A stretch of DNA of 64,000 nucleotides from Romanomermis culicivorax. Taxonomy: Eukaryota; Nematoda; Enoplea; Mermithida; Mermithidae. The position numbers and the translations under genes are program-made. A model generated the notes under the pieces. It was not told where the DNA came from, did not search any database, and worked only from the letters and a program-made list of their open reading frames with translations. Location of the stretch: contig CAWUHX010000250.1 of assembly GCA_963922205.1 (NCBI GenBank), positions 62,001 to 126,000 of the forward strand, in the 5' to 3' direction. Within the stretch, counting starts at the first letter, position 1. Every line of letters begins with the position of its first letter. Positions 47,103 through 59,403 of the stretch are shown piece after piece.

Positions 47103-47612
47103 ATATCAATGGTCTGCAAATTTCAGGAATTTATCAGATGAGAGAGGCTCAATATTCAGCATATGCAGCAATCACTATCTGTGAGTCAAAAGTTTAATTT
47201 CACCAGTCCTATTTCAAGGCCGTGATCTGAGCCTCAGAAGCAATAAGTCATGTCTTCTGGGACAGATCTGAAAGCTAATTGTGGTGAAAATGTGATAGCT
47301 AGGAAAGAAGACAAGAGTGAAAAGAAGAAGCCAGAAGTGATAAATAGCATCACAGTGCAGGATCAAATGCCACAGAGTGTTGAAGTGAAGATGAAGAATG
47401 TGAATGGGGAATTTTCAGAGAAGGAGAAGTGGAAATTGGAAGTTCACTTCAAGTCAAATTGGACTCAAACAGAAGAAGTTGAACATCTGAACATGGTAAA
47501 ACAACCTCAGAAGTTACCAGATCAGATGATTTTTGAAAGAACTGAGAATTGTGATTTGGAAATAAATCAACTCAAGGTCATTGAGGTGAAAGGTGATATG
47601 AATGCCAAATGA
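47103..47612 (+). pseudogene. Gag-like retroelement relic, right part
   Basis: After removing one copy of the ATAT duplication, the frame of the left relic (up to 37609) continues open for 25 codons to TGA at 47182-47184. A further 120-codon frame at 47250-47612 is Lys/Glu-rich (EKEKWKLEVHFKSNW) with no recognised domain. A 24-bp repeat containing GTGAAAGGTGATATGAATGCC follows at about 47586-47638. Likely middle part of the same dead retroelement. Confidence 0.4.
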
Positions 47613-47639
47613 TGGTGAAAGGTGATATGAATGCCAAAG

Positions 47640-49375
47640 GTGCCATAATCGTCCGCAAGGAGGAACAGCACCTTACGGCAGTTCATGAAGTTGACACAGC
47701 TGCACAGTATTTTTGTTTTTACTTCTGTATATGCATGATTCAAATTTTTAATTATTTGTGCATTCAAAATCAAGTTTTTACATTTTCTTCTTCTGCTCTC
47801 AAATTTTCAATATTGTCTTACTGCTTTAATGTTGTCATTAGAAATTTTTAGAAATTTAGATTTTTTCCAAATTGAAAAATGAGTGAACAATTTGCTCGAT
47901 CATGAAGGAAATTGTATTGGACGAGCACATCAGGCAAGTCAGCCAGTATATTGGCAATGAATCAAATTGTCTTTTCTATGCTGAGGGTGAGTTTATTTTT
48001 TGTAATTTTTCAGTGGGAAGAGTCAGTCCATTTTAGGTGCTATGGGAATGATGACTTCATGCTCATACTGCTTAATGGGCGACCAAAGGGCAAATGAGAA
48101 ATGAAGTGTTTCAGATAGAGTACGCTATGGAATAGTCAAGATGAAATTACAGAGTCACGGCAGAAATTTCAGAACTTTAAATTTTGTCACTGACCAAACC
48201 ATATGCATTAATGCTATATATTTAAAGCCTTTGGTTTCAAATTTTCTCATTTCAAAAGTGAACCTGAAAGGGTTCTATCAAAATCAATTTTTGGAATCCC
48301 GAGGCATGGAGTTGTCAATAGAATGTTGGACAGAGACACTGCAGAGTCCAGTGGTAAGAGTTTGAATGGAGTGTGGGTATCCATAAAGGTGGCATTCTCC
48401 TTATTGTCTTACTAGTCAACCAAATTCTGTGACTATGGCACCTACCAATCACAATTTTCCCCCACATTGAAGTTGTTCATGGTGGAAAGTGATGTGTATA
48501 TGTCAATACATATTTGAGTCAAATCTAAATGATAGTTATTTGTGTTTATGGTAAGTCAAGCTGTAACTGCAGGTATACCTGCAAAGCAGCAATGACGCCA
48601 TCTGTGACCACATGATGGCATCAAACCAATAGAACTCTGCATAGCAACGATTGTTGCTTAGGAAACTCAATGTTTGGAGTGAAGTATGGATCACATAGAA
48701 TTTTGAATTCATGGAAGAGGAAAAACTGTTCATGTTGAAAGGTTGAAGTGTACACCAGAAAATAGGCTATTGAGCTAGAAATGGCATAACCAAGCTGAAA
48801 ATAAGGTCACAGGTACCAGGATACAGTAGCATTTAAGAGGCTGTGGACAACAGCAGTAATTTAACGGCAGCAATTTTAGTCGAAAAATTCAAATTTTCAT
48901 TCAGTTTCATTCAATTCTTATTCAAAATTCATAAATTTTCAAATCCAAATTTCAAAACACTTTTCGATTTGCTGTTGATCTTTTAAAATTCATTTATGTG
49001 TACATCACACATTTATTCTTGATTTCAAATTATTTTAAATCATTTTGTTGTTTTTCATGTGATTTGATGTCTATTTTATTTAGATTTTTTAAACTTTAAA
49101 ATGCCACCCACTACACTAGCAGAAAGGGTGATATAAAGCAATTATGCAGGATATATGGACCTGCTACCAAAGACACTCCACATCACTCAATAGGACGAAA
49201 CAATCGACTGTGGAGGAAGGTACTCAGGAGCCTCAAGGCACGCTGGTGGAGCCAGGGAAAGTCAAGTGGGTGCAGAGTCATCAATCCGTCAGATGCTGGA
49301 TCAGTGATCAATCATGCCACAGCATCTTATTGAACAGACCTGGGTAACCTTGTAAAAGACTTGGCGGTGGAGGTT
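47640..49375. other. Gene-free stretch
   Basis: No supported coding motif. A patch near 48880-48960 is rich in AAATTC/ATTTTCA repeats. Confidence 0.4.
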
Positions 49376-49800
49376 GTCATGACCCGTACACCCTTTGGGG
49401 TCAGGTCATGATGATTATGACCCATACACCGTTTGGGATCCGATCATAATCTTTTATGGAGTTGGGATCCAGTAGTAGGTCACACCGTAAAAGGTAAAAG
49501 TCCTGCTCACAAATTTCTTCTTCACCTCCTATTGGTCAGTTTCAAGGCCTGGGGAATGTTGGGGATGCACTTACAGTAGCAGGCATCCCATCCATGCAAA
49601 TTGTGAAAATGGTGAGAAGGTGTCATTACGTGGGCATGACTGCCTTTATAAGGCAATATGGGATACGTGATGATCATTCTTATAAATTTATGTGTATTGT
49701 GCGAGCCCCCAACCACCATATTTTTGTTATTGTCTTTTTACCCCAATAAATTGGGATGGCCGATCCTTCTTTGTTTATCCATGATTTAGCAGCAATCAAC
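49376..49800 (+). repeat. Possible LTR start with tandem CATGACCC(G/A)TACACC units
   Basis: A purine-rich GGCGGTGGAGG precedes TGTCATGACCCGTACACC, as a polypurine tract precedes an LTR. Two diverged units of about 40 bp (ATGACCC(G/A)TACACC(C/G)TTTGGG) follow to 49456, and AATAAA occurs near 49745. No partner LTR was found in the window. Confidence 0.3.
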
Positions 49801-50723
49801 TTTTATATTGGGCCACATATTTTTTCTACAGCATCGTCTCACATCCCTGACTTTTATGAAAGCCATTGGGTAAGGTTCTCTGGAGTATTCTGGTAGTTTT
49901 TCAGGTGCAAGCTGTTGGATTCCAGTTGCTGTATAGCAACTGAGGGTTGTGTTTAGGTCTGCTAAAGAACTGTTGCACTGTATCAGCATTTACCAATAGG
50001 AAGCTCATTTGAGTGACCTAGGGTAGCTAGTTTGGTACAAGCCAAGAGACTCTTTAGTCATATTGCTGACATCCTCAGATTTTATTAGGGAAATCTAACA
50101 TAACAGTATACCCACTTTTGTCTGGTTGTTTTGTAGCTCTCGCCTCTGCCGCCTTACTTTACCTAATTTACATATTTTTATTGATATACATTTATTCCGC
50201 CCCCTAATTTACATACAATTTGCCCTTTGCTTTGTACCAGGTCGTTGCCAATCTATATTCAAATAAAGAGTCACTCCCAGCCTCCAGTGTTTTGTCATCA
50301 GTTGAGGAGTCAAGTCAGAGCATCCCCACCTGTTCATCAACTCAAATTGCCAACCAGGGACCCCATCGCCCTTTATCAAATCGCTTGAGAAGCAGAACTA
50401 GGTGAGTCTTCTCACTGGGTTATTATTGTTGTGGGTATATTTTGGGGAACACTTTCTAAGTCGGTCTTCCGTTGAGTTTTCCCCCCAGATAAGTAGGACT
50501 CTTTCCCCTCAGGTTTGGGCTAAAAAGGGATTGTCTGGTTCACAATCGGGTCCCAGAGTTGGATCATTTCACGGATGACCTTGTCCCTGTTGACACTGAG
50601 CAGGACCCTGGGATTGTCAACCCTAACCTGGCTGCGTTGTTTGTTATTCTACAGCAGCACCCCAGAGCAACACCAGAGTACTTATGGGACCTCCTATAGC
50701 CAGTACTAGCCAGGTTAGGTTCC
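49801..50723. other. Gene-free stretch
   Basis: No recognised gene. Several TAGGTGAGT-like donor sequences occur (for example near 50400) without matching exons. Confidence 0.3.
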
Positions 50724-50816
50724 CAACAAGTAAGAAAAAGCCTCCTAATGGGGTCACAGCCTGTCACTCATTGTGATAGGCTGTGACCCCATTAGGAGGC
50801 TTTTCCTTACTTGTTG
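50724..50816. repeat. Near-perfect 44-bp hairpin
   Basis: Arms 50724-50767 and 50773-50816 pair along their length with one mismatch and one G-T pair around a 5-base loop TCATT. The shared core is AAAAGCCTCCTAATGGGGTC. Confidence 0.9.
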
Positions 50817-50954
50817 TCTATCGACATGAAATGGTTTGCCATCAATGTGGTGTAAATTCCACTTAATGAGTGACCACTTCTCAACTTGACGTGACGTGGT
50901 GAGGCTGGAAAATCAATCTTAAGTCTGGCAGCTGGCCCTTAAGTCTGAAAATTA

Positions 50955-51168
50955 CCCTTGAGTCCCAAACACTCCCTAAAAATGGGTCAAATCCCTTTTT
51001 AAGACAGATAAGCCCCCTTAAAACTGGGTACTAGCCATCCAATAAGTCAAAAACCCCCCCTTAAACTGGATATACTGCCTATTAAGTCTGAAAATGCCCC
51101 TATTTCGAAAATATTGCCAAATTAAGCTGAAAACATCCCTTAAAAATGGAGTAAAATTACTGTAAGCC
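50955..51168 (+). repeat. Direct repeat copy 1 (CCCTTAAGTCTGAAAA-like units)
   Basis: About 213 bp matching 60948-61155 in the same orientation, with shared blocks ACTAGCCATCCAATAAGTCA and TATTTCGAAAATAT. The block is itself built of diverged 20-30-bp phrases such as CCCTTAAGTCTGAAAAT, which extend upstream to about 50915. Confidence 0.85.
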
Positions 51169-51929
51169 AGGAATTGCCCTTATGAGTGATAAAAATTGAT
51201 TTATGTGTATATTTAATTGCCCTTATGTGTGTATACAGCCCTTAAGTCTAATAAATTCCCCCATAGTCGAGTAATTTGTCCCTAGAGTCAGGTTCCCAAG
51301 AGTCGAGTCCCCAGAGTCAGGTTTATATTATTGTATTCTGTATTTCTTCTCTGAATAATCTTCTGGGTTTTTCCTCTGTTGTAATATTTCACCCTCTTTT
51401 CCCTTTTTCATCTGTTTCTCCATTTTTGTTTTGCTCTCTTTCTGAGTGGTATACTGTACCCCTTAGAGTTGTTCTAGTTACAGTATGCCTGTTTTTGAAC
51501 ACGTACTCTAACTACAGTATATCCATCTGCAGGTACTTGAGTATCAAAAATCCAGAGGTCCACGACCCCCCTGAACTTTGGGTGCTTCACAACCCCCTGA
51601 TACAGTATACCCTCCATGTATGATTCTGGATGTCATACATGGCTGTGATCTGTTATTTGTGTACAGTACTTCTTTTCTAGTTCAAAATAAATTTAACAGT
51701 ACTGTTTACACATTTAACATGCATACATATCGATATTTCTTATCTTTAATTACATCTATTTTTTATTTTCATTTTCTCTTCTGTCATCTGTACAGTTGAA
51801 GTGATCAAAAAAAATCAGATTTTTCACCCTATCCTCATAGTATGCCACTCTTACATAAGTTTCATCTTATTTCTTCCATGTTTGCTTACTGTAAGGTCCT
51901 TTTTCTTCTGTTATTGTGTTGTTGCATTC

Positions 51930-52700
51930 GGGTAATGACTTTACGGGTCATACCTCTTGACCTCAGCAACAACAGCACTATGTGTTATTCACTATGTGTT
52001 ATTGTTGGTCAGTGGTTCACCTCATAGTCACTACCCCTGACATCTGCAACAGCCACTTCTTCTGCTATTGCTTTAAGGGGTGGGTAGCCTTACAGGTCCT
52101 ATTCCTGACATCAACAATGGCAATATTATGTGTTGTTGTTGTGGGTTGGTGCTCATCCCTGACATTTGCAGCAGCTGAAGCTCGTGTTGTTGCATACTGA
52201 TTGGTTGGTCTGCCGAACCCTATCTGTGACATCAGCAAGGGTAATGCAGCATGTTACTGTTTGGAGATTTGTGGGTCTCACGGATCTGACATATGACGTC
52301 TGCAACAACTGCATCTCATGTCATTGCTGTAGGGTCCCTGACCTCTGGTTCTACCTGTGATGTCAGCAATGGTGACACTACCTGTTACTGTATGTAGGTT
52401 GTTGGCTTCAGGGACCTATCACCGACATCCGCAATGACAATGTTTCATGTTACCACAGCAGAATTGAGGTTATGCAACCCCATTCCTGATGTCCACAACA
52501 GCAACATCTCATATTGCTGCAGGAGTCTGCTGGCCTCAGGCACTTACCGTTGGCCTCTGCAAGTGTGACATGTTACTTGGGTACTCATATCCCAGGCACC
52601 TGCAGTCAGCACCAAGGTCATATGTCAGTTTATACCCCAACCTTTGATGTCAGCACTAGGTTACTGTTGGTCCTTTGAGTTTCAGACTGGAGTAGTAGGT
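51930..52700 (+). repeat. Degenerate minisatellite (CCTGACATC-GCAACA units)
   Basis: About ten diverged units of roughly 60-90 bp. Each contains a CCTGACATC(A/T)(G/A)CAACA-like core, then TGT(T/C)ATTG-like and GGC(C/T)TCAGG-like parts. Short frames across it are by-products. Confidence 0.7.
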
Positions 52701-53093
52701 GATTGTTGGCAAGTAGCCGTATCACCTGTGACTCCTACAAAGGTTATGTATGTATGAGGCTGATGCCTGGGAAACATAAGTCAACATGCATACATCACCT
52801 GAGATGCCTCTTGGCCCCTGATACTGATCAGTTGACCCCCTGGGAAGCAACAACATTGATCAGCATGTGGCTGCCTTCAAGCTTTAACTGCAGGTTTGAA
52901 TGAGTTACACTCGGCCTCAGCTGGGTTGGCTTCCTTACTCATGCATTTGTCAGGCATTTGCAATCTCTATTGCCTGTGTTTGACGTCCGCAAGAGTTTGG
53001 TGGCCTTCTTGTAAATTTCTTATCTGATTCTCTCACATTCCTTCCCATTTTCTGAGCTTTCATCAAATGATCTTCTTCAGTGTCCCCACCATA

Positions 53094-53112
53094 GTGGTTC
53101 CTGAGGAACCAC
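53094..53112. repeat. Small perfect hairpin
   Basis: GTGGTTCC, loop TGA, GGAACCAC. Confidence 0.7.
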
Positions 53113-53209
53113 GGCACAGCCACTGGTTGGGCCTAGAGTGTAAAGAACAACCTGTTATAATTCTTTTACTTGCACGCCTTCGTTAGCTGGCTTAACAATG
53201 TCTGTGCTC

Positions 53210-53264
53210 CTGATGCAGTGTCTGCCTCCAGTCACCCCTGATGCAGTGTCTGCCTCCATAGTCG
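53210..53264 (+). repeat. 28-bp tandem duplication
   Basis: CTGATGCAGTGTCTGCCTCCA occurs twice, joined by GTCACCC. Confidence 0.8.
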
Positions 53265-54639
53265 ACCCCATAGTTTGTAATTTAATAGGCACCATTTGAG
53301 ACCCCCTCAGCGAAGGTATTCAGTACACCTCAATGCAAAACTGAGCCTGCCACAGTGATTTACACTCACTGAAAGAAGTTAACTAGGGATGCCTTGTACC
53401 CGTAATCTCTTAGATGTTTTGAGTCCACCTCAAAAACATCTAGAGATAGCTGGGCGAGTCCTGTCTCTGTTTATCAATTAGAAACAGTTGGCCCAAGGAC
53501 CCCTATTTCTCTTTACTGACTGAGTGTGTCAGAATAGCACCCTTGGTACACTGTGCTCTTCCTTCACTGCATGAGCTGCCAGCCTAATTGCATCCCAGTG
53601 ATTGGCAACCCAGCCACCAGCTGTATATAATACTCCTGGAGAGTGTCGGTTCTGTTGGAAAGGGGAGATCCCCTTTCAAACACAGCTGTAAAGTGTTAGC
53701 AACTGTCATCCTCCCCAGAACCTCCTGTACAGTCCATCTCACTGTACAGAGATCACAATTGCTCCTGGTGAGTGAGGCTTGTTGCATAACTGTGCAACCC
53801 CTTTGTGTAACTAGGTTTGTAAAATATTTTTGTCCCTATTCATCCTCCTCTCAAGTTTATTTTAAGTTGTCCACCTCCTTAACTCCTTATGCTACTCCAT
53901 GTGCTACTTCTGGTGAGTAGGATCTTGTTGGCTACGAGTCCACCTCCCCCCAAGGTTTGTAAATTAGTACCCACAGTAAACCTCCAGATAAATATCCCTT
54001 CAGAGTGGGTTTTCTGTCTCTACAAGTCACGTCATTTTGGGCTGGGAAACCACCATTTCATCTTAAATTCCATTATGTTTCGCTCAAGTTGTCGGCTCCA
54101 GGCCCCAATTTCAAACTCTTCCTGGTCAGAATCAGTTACCCATATACTAGGCTATGCGTATCTAATCGCAGGTGAGCAGATAAATCCCCTCCTGTGTCAA
54201 CCTGATTCAACTTTGCCAGGTTTTCGAGTGCAACAACTCTGTTCCCTATTCTAGCTCCATTATTATGGTTGCTAGTCTTCAATTTTCCAAAGTAGGACAA
54301 GCTGTTTATGCCCCAAGAAGCTGTCACATAAAGGACAACAGAATTCACATGCTCCTTCACTGCAAATTCAAAAAAGTAATACTCACTTTTCCTTTACACA
54401 ATAGAGACACCTCATCATTCCTGTTGTGTAAGTACCCAGCCTGTATGAACCAGTGAGCCTCTCTCTATTGATTTCGATAAAATTGCTCCACAAGCAAGAA
54501 AATCAGTTCTATCCCCCCTAGGGGAGAATGAATTCTCAGAAATGAAGTCATAGGCTGATCTCCCATCATAGATTGAAAATAAGGTACAAGCTGCATTTGA
54601 GAATGCCCTTAGACCTTTAAACCAAAATTGGAGACTATG
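53265..54639. other. Possible 5' leader of the older LTR element
   Basis: No gene recognised. A hairpin pairs TCTCTTAGATGTTTTGAG with its near-complement at 53405-53447. The gag remnant of the older element begins downstream. Confidence 0.3.
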
Positions 54640-55960
54640 AATGGTCAGAGGCACCCTCCCGTTTCCAGCTTCATGGCGTCTCCTACCTTCTCAAGTGCTT
54701 TCGGTGAATCAATTACCAATTTTATATCTGACTTGACCCTTCCTTTACACTTCAGGGTGTAAATGAAATGGATCATGCATATAAAATCACATTTTTGGAG
54801 ACTTACCTTACAGGTCCTGCTCTTTCCTCTGACTGGGACTTTAGCAGGAGTACTTTACAGCCTACTTGCTATGAAGAGTTTACAGCTTTTCTTCAGAAAG
54901 ACTTTCCGGTAGGCTGTGATTCAAATCTACATCAGCAGCTGATCCAAGATCACCTGCAGAAACGAACTGAATCCCCCAGAAACGAACTGAATCCACCTAT
55001 CTTGAGCACCTCATAAGACTATCCAGGGTGGCTTATCCGGATCTCGCAACTGACATCAGGGATTCTATCATCAAGTCTATCTTTCTTAGACGGCTAACAC
55101 CTGTCCTCCAGGATAGCATTAAGTTCAGGGAATTTACGACTCTTGAAGAGACTCTAAAAGCAGCCTGCTACACAGAATCCCAGATTTTCTGGGATGAGAT
55201 TCAGTACACTGCACCATCTAATGAAGTTTTCTCTTCAGAACCTAAAACTGTTGGATTCAATCCTGAAATGCTGAATCATCAAAACAACAGTCACTTGAGC
55301 AATGCTCAGCAATTGTCATCGACATCGGTCAATGAGATTCATCATTTACAACAGGAGATGGCCAGACTCACAGCCCACGTTGTGAAGCTCACAGCCACAC
55401 AACATTCCCCTGCTCTGAAAACTTTGATGCCATCTTTCCAACCCTAGATGCAAGTCCAACTCACTGGCCAGCACCTGCCGGGAGCACATCTCCATACGTG
55501 CTCCTCCATAGACTTTGCACCCACTGGGAAGCTGATTGCCGGGCTCAATGTCCCACCAGTACCACCCAGGACAACAATGCCCCCAATGGTGGGCATTGTT
55601 ATTTTTTTCGTATGTGCGCACATACAACTGACTAATGTGATAGGCCCTGCCCACATTGCTGTCAAGTATGAGTGCACAGGGCCAGCACCTGTCCACAGGG
55701 CAGTGCCACAAATTCGGATTAGAATAACTATCATAATTCGGGTTACTCTCATCAGGGGTTAAATGTGTATAATCAGAGAAATGCTTATCACTCTCCTAAC
55801 GGGATAGGGAACCCATATCAGCAGCCCCTACGCCATAACAATGCCATCAGGGCTACCCACAATCTTCCTCATCAGGATCCTCTTGACCTGGATGATGAAG
55901 CACTTGCTGAACCCATGGTGAATTCTTCAAAACAGTATTATCCTATCTGTGTAATCAGTA
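54640..55960 (+). pseudogene. gag: Gag of the older relative of the LTR element
   Basis: The same domain order as the gag at 44751-46001. A capsid piece (TYLTGPALSSDWDF near 54805) matches the YLSGPALATLDDL region. HQQLIQDHLQ is near 54935 and [17 protein letters not shown] near 55060. The tail reads DPLDLDDEAL near 55890, matching the LDFDDI end. A 20-bp tandem duplication (54957-54976 and 54977-54996) contributes a frame change. The zinc-knuckle region (55440-55760) is too broken to read. Not functional. Confidence 0.8.
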
Positions 55961-57080
55961 TTGGATTTTTAGCATTTCCCATGGCTCCAACACTGGTACC
56001 GGCATCTTTGTCTGCCTTACCACCTCTGCCCCCACAATATGTGACACCCATTGTTTCAGACCCATCAACAGGGCCATAGTTTGTTGGCTATGCCAATGTC
56101 TTGGCCTCCTATCGCACACCAAAGAAGACAATAACTGTCCAGCCCTCTCCAGCCATCGCCCTGACATCACTGGTGCCTCTGGCCTGTTTTGTTGCATAAG
56201 GACTACTGCTGGGCATTCCCACAGATTTGGCAATGGAAGTCATCGACCAGATCAAGTCGATAAATCTGGCAGGTATACTACCTTCTCGTTCCTGTAATCC
56301 AGATTTGGAAACCAGAAATCCACTTAAGTCCACAACTTTAACAATTTCTTGTTTACAAACTCATTGCCCATCATAGATGTAATGCTGGCCGTCTGGTCAG
56401 TTGATCTGGCCACGAAATATCTGCACTTGCCAGGGGCACTGCTCAACGAGCCATCCAAAGTCAAAGTGCTCACAGCCGCTGACATCATGCTTGCAGCACC
56501 AGTGTCACTGTGACTTTTGTGACCCAATGGGCACTCGAGTTTATTGTCAATGGTACTATCCAGGCATTCCCCATTGAGCAGTCCCTGTTGGATGGTGAGC
56601 CATCCTCACCAACTCTCAATGACATCCACCACCCTGTCGAACAGGCTAGTCGGACTTTCCAGCCTGCTGTTGCAGCTCCAGCACCGACGGAAAGATTTAC
56701 CATTGCCGCTCCACTGCCAACAGAAATACCCGCCATCGCCACCAGGGATGACCACATCTAGCGCTCAGACATTACCGGCGACTGCCCAGCTCTCACCCCC
56801 AGCTGCCACGACCGAGTTGCTCATCATTGAGAACATAACCATCAGTGAAACACAGCGTCCAGTCATTGATCACATCAGCATCATCAACTAGTCCATATTC
56901 CCCTCAGCCACTGCTGCAGGGCCCCTGAAGGTCCATATCCTTTGTGACATCCACCCATCTGGGGGACTGGTCATTGACCTCCCCCGTGAGGAGCCGATAT
57001 TGTCTGACAGCAAGGAGTAGGAAATTTGAGTCTGCTTACTGGGCAAAATTTGTGAATTTTGGTGAAAACTTACAAATTAC
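55961..57080 (+). pseudogene. Region between gag and env of the older element
   Basis: Pro/Ala/Thr-rich pieces (for example 56510-56761) in shifting frames, in the place of ORF2 of the younger element but longer. A stretch near 56510-56600 (VTVTFVTQ, then EFIVNGTI) has a retropepsin-like strand pattern. No DSG or DTG active site is readable. Confidence 0.4.
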
Positions 57081-57089
57081 ATTTGTAAC

Positions 57090-58840
57090 ATTGTTTTACA
57101 TAATAAAATTGGCCATAGTAACATCACTGTTTCTAGGGATGAGCTCTGCAGCACCTGCTACTCAGTATCAATTTTGTAGCCTCTCAAGAAGTGGTCACCC
57201 ACTTGAGTTACCCTAGAAAGTAGAGTGTAAACCACCAAAATCTTCATGGAGTCCATGACACATGAATGTTACAGTTTATGTTCATAGTTCTGACTCTGAT
57301 CTGACCTTAGTGTGGAAATGCACATTGCCCAACCAAAAAGTCTGCACCAACACTGGTTTTTAGGCTCTAGGTGGATCACTGCAGATGTCATCAGGACTCA
57401 GCACTTAGCACCTGCAGCATGCATGCTAGCACATCACACTAAGATGTTTGGCTCACAAAGGCTTGTTGCTATCCACTTTGGCTTTTATAGCAGGAACCAA
57501 ACATAGGATTGGAAGTGATGTACGAATGTGCTGCAGTGACGTCTGCAAAACAGTGACTAACCTTTTCAACAAAGAGGGACAAATCCCTTCGTGGGATGGC
57601 ACTAGGGCCCTGAGTACCTTAGGAGACATAGGTGGATGCAGTCCCAGTGCTGATCAGTGCACTACCACCGAGGGGGTCATTGTCTGGCCTGCTACAAATT
57701 TCACAGTGTGGTGTCATTATCTCCCCAAGGAAAACTACACTGCGTCTGTTTCAGGGAACCATGTCATCATCAAGGATCTCCAGGTTGCCCTCAAGATCCA
57801 GGGAAACTCCTACCTCTTCCGCTTGTGTCCGGAGCTATGCTCTACCATGATTCTGATGGATCAGGGTCTTCTCCTACGCATCCAAGGGAGATACAACCTG
57901 ACGCAAAATATTTTCGGAATGGTGAAGGACCCACTTCCAGATCCTGTCGATGCCAAACTGAACTGTTTGGCTCAGTAGATCAAAGAATCGAAAATTAAAA
58001 ATTTTAAGTTCATCTGGCTTGAGCTTTGCTCTCACACTCAACCCTACCTTGATCTGACTTTGGCAGCTGCTTCACTTTGACCCTACTTTGGGTGCCCAGG
58101 AATTCTTTCAGAGGAATGACCTGACAGCAGAATTTACAGGGGATGCTCTGACCATATGGTCCTGCCAAAACGTCAATGCCACATATGTCTACCACTCATA
58201 CTGAGTGGGAAACATCTGCTACAAGTACTTACCTGTGCAGGTTGGTGGTACCATTAACTTGGCCACCACCCATGGCCCAGATCTCATTGAAGCTAGTCCA
58301 ATAGTGCCATGTGATCACGACTTTACAGGGATTTTCCTAAATTGCTCTGGCTGGTTTACTGAGTCTGGCAGGGTCCATGTGAGCCACATCCCACTGGAAC
58401 TCTTCTGGAAGCAGCACTTTAAAGTCATTCACTTTGACACTCCTGTGCCCTTACATGACCAGTTGGTGATGACCCCTTCAAATTTTGCTTTCTTTAAACA
58501 GTACCTTTACAAGGCAGAGCAAATTGAAGCAGCTTTAAACCATCTGGTAAACTTTACCGCTTGTCTATCCCTGCAACCAGATGCTATCTATCAAGCTTTT
58601 GCAGGGGCAGGAACCATCATCAAGGCCTCTCTGGAAGGTGTCAATTAGGCAGTCAACCATATGATTACTGGTCGACAACACAACCTCATTCAGGGCTTGC
58701 ATGCTGTTCTGAGTGGACTGGTTCAGTTGATCCTTAACACCCTGGTCACCCTTGGTGTGCTGGTCACTATCCAAAGCCCCAGGGACTGTTCTGACCATGT
58801 TCTCACTGTCTAGGATGGTCCAAACCTACAAGAGTCCCCA
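57090..58840 (+). pseudogene. Envelope-like glycoprotein of the older element
   Basis: Colinear with the env of the younger element. A hydrophobic signal segment leads into YQFCSLSRSGHPLELP near 57165. CCSDVCKTVTNL near 57535 matches CCSDHCTTVTNL. A GDIGGC...QC pair follows near 57630, then VIVW, and DPVDAKLNCLAQ near 57950. The membrane-proximal block VIHFDTPVPLHDQL is near 58430, and a hydrophobic segment LILNTLVTLGVLVTI near 58730. Sequons NFT, NYT, NLT, NAT and NCS indicate glycosylation. Stops at 57976-57978 and 58646-58648, plus several others, make it dead. Its place upstream of RT repeats the unusual order of the younger copy. Confidence 0.75.
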
Positions 58841-58973
58841 GATCTGGCCATTGGTTATGCTTTTGAAGGTCTATTCTGTGCAACTGGGTTGAAGATTCCA
58901 AGGCAATCTTGTCCAATAGAGCACACCTTCAGTGCTACCATCTGATCCAGGTCATGTGGTATCTGCTTTCTAT

Positions 58974-59351
58974 TGTTGAAGGGCTTCCTGGGTGGCGCCA
59001 TAGCTGTCCCACCATTGGCCAATGTCGGGGTAGGTGTAACCATCCCGACCAGGGCTCAACAAAAATGGCCGGGTTCGGGACCTGTGGATTGGCTACAACA
59101 TCAATCCTACGGGTGGAATGTTGTATGTTGCCATACAACATCCCTCCCCCCTTGGAGCGACAGGGGGGCCCCTGGTACGGTGGATGTTGTATGGCAACAT
59201 ACAACATTCCACCCGTAGGATTGATGTTGTAGCCTATCCACGGGTGTCGAACCCGGCCATTTTTGTTGAGCCCTGGTCGGGATGGTTACACCTACCCCGA
59301 CATTGGCCAATGGTGGGACAGCTACGGCGCCACCCAGGAAGCCCTTCAACA
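58974..59351. repeat. Large imperfect palindrome inside the older element
   Basis: Two arms of about 170 bp pair around a centre near 59162. The outer ends are TGTTGAAGGGCTTCCTGGG and its complement. The arms differ at scattered positions. It sits between the env anchor and RT, where the younger element has its protease; the protease is not readable here. Foldback transposon or local inverted duplication are both possible. Confidence 0.9.
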
Positions 59352-59403
59352 CCCTAATGTTATGTGGACACACATGTTCCACTGATCTGGTTCAGCACAA
59401 GAT

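Noticed and set aside
47250..47612. 120-codon Lys/Glu-rich + strand frame as a host gene
   Set aside because: No domain, no splice sites and a location inside a split retroelement relic. Recorded only as part of that relic.
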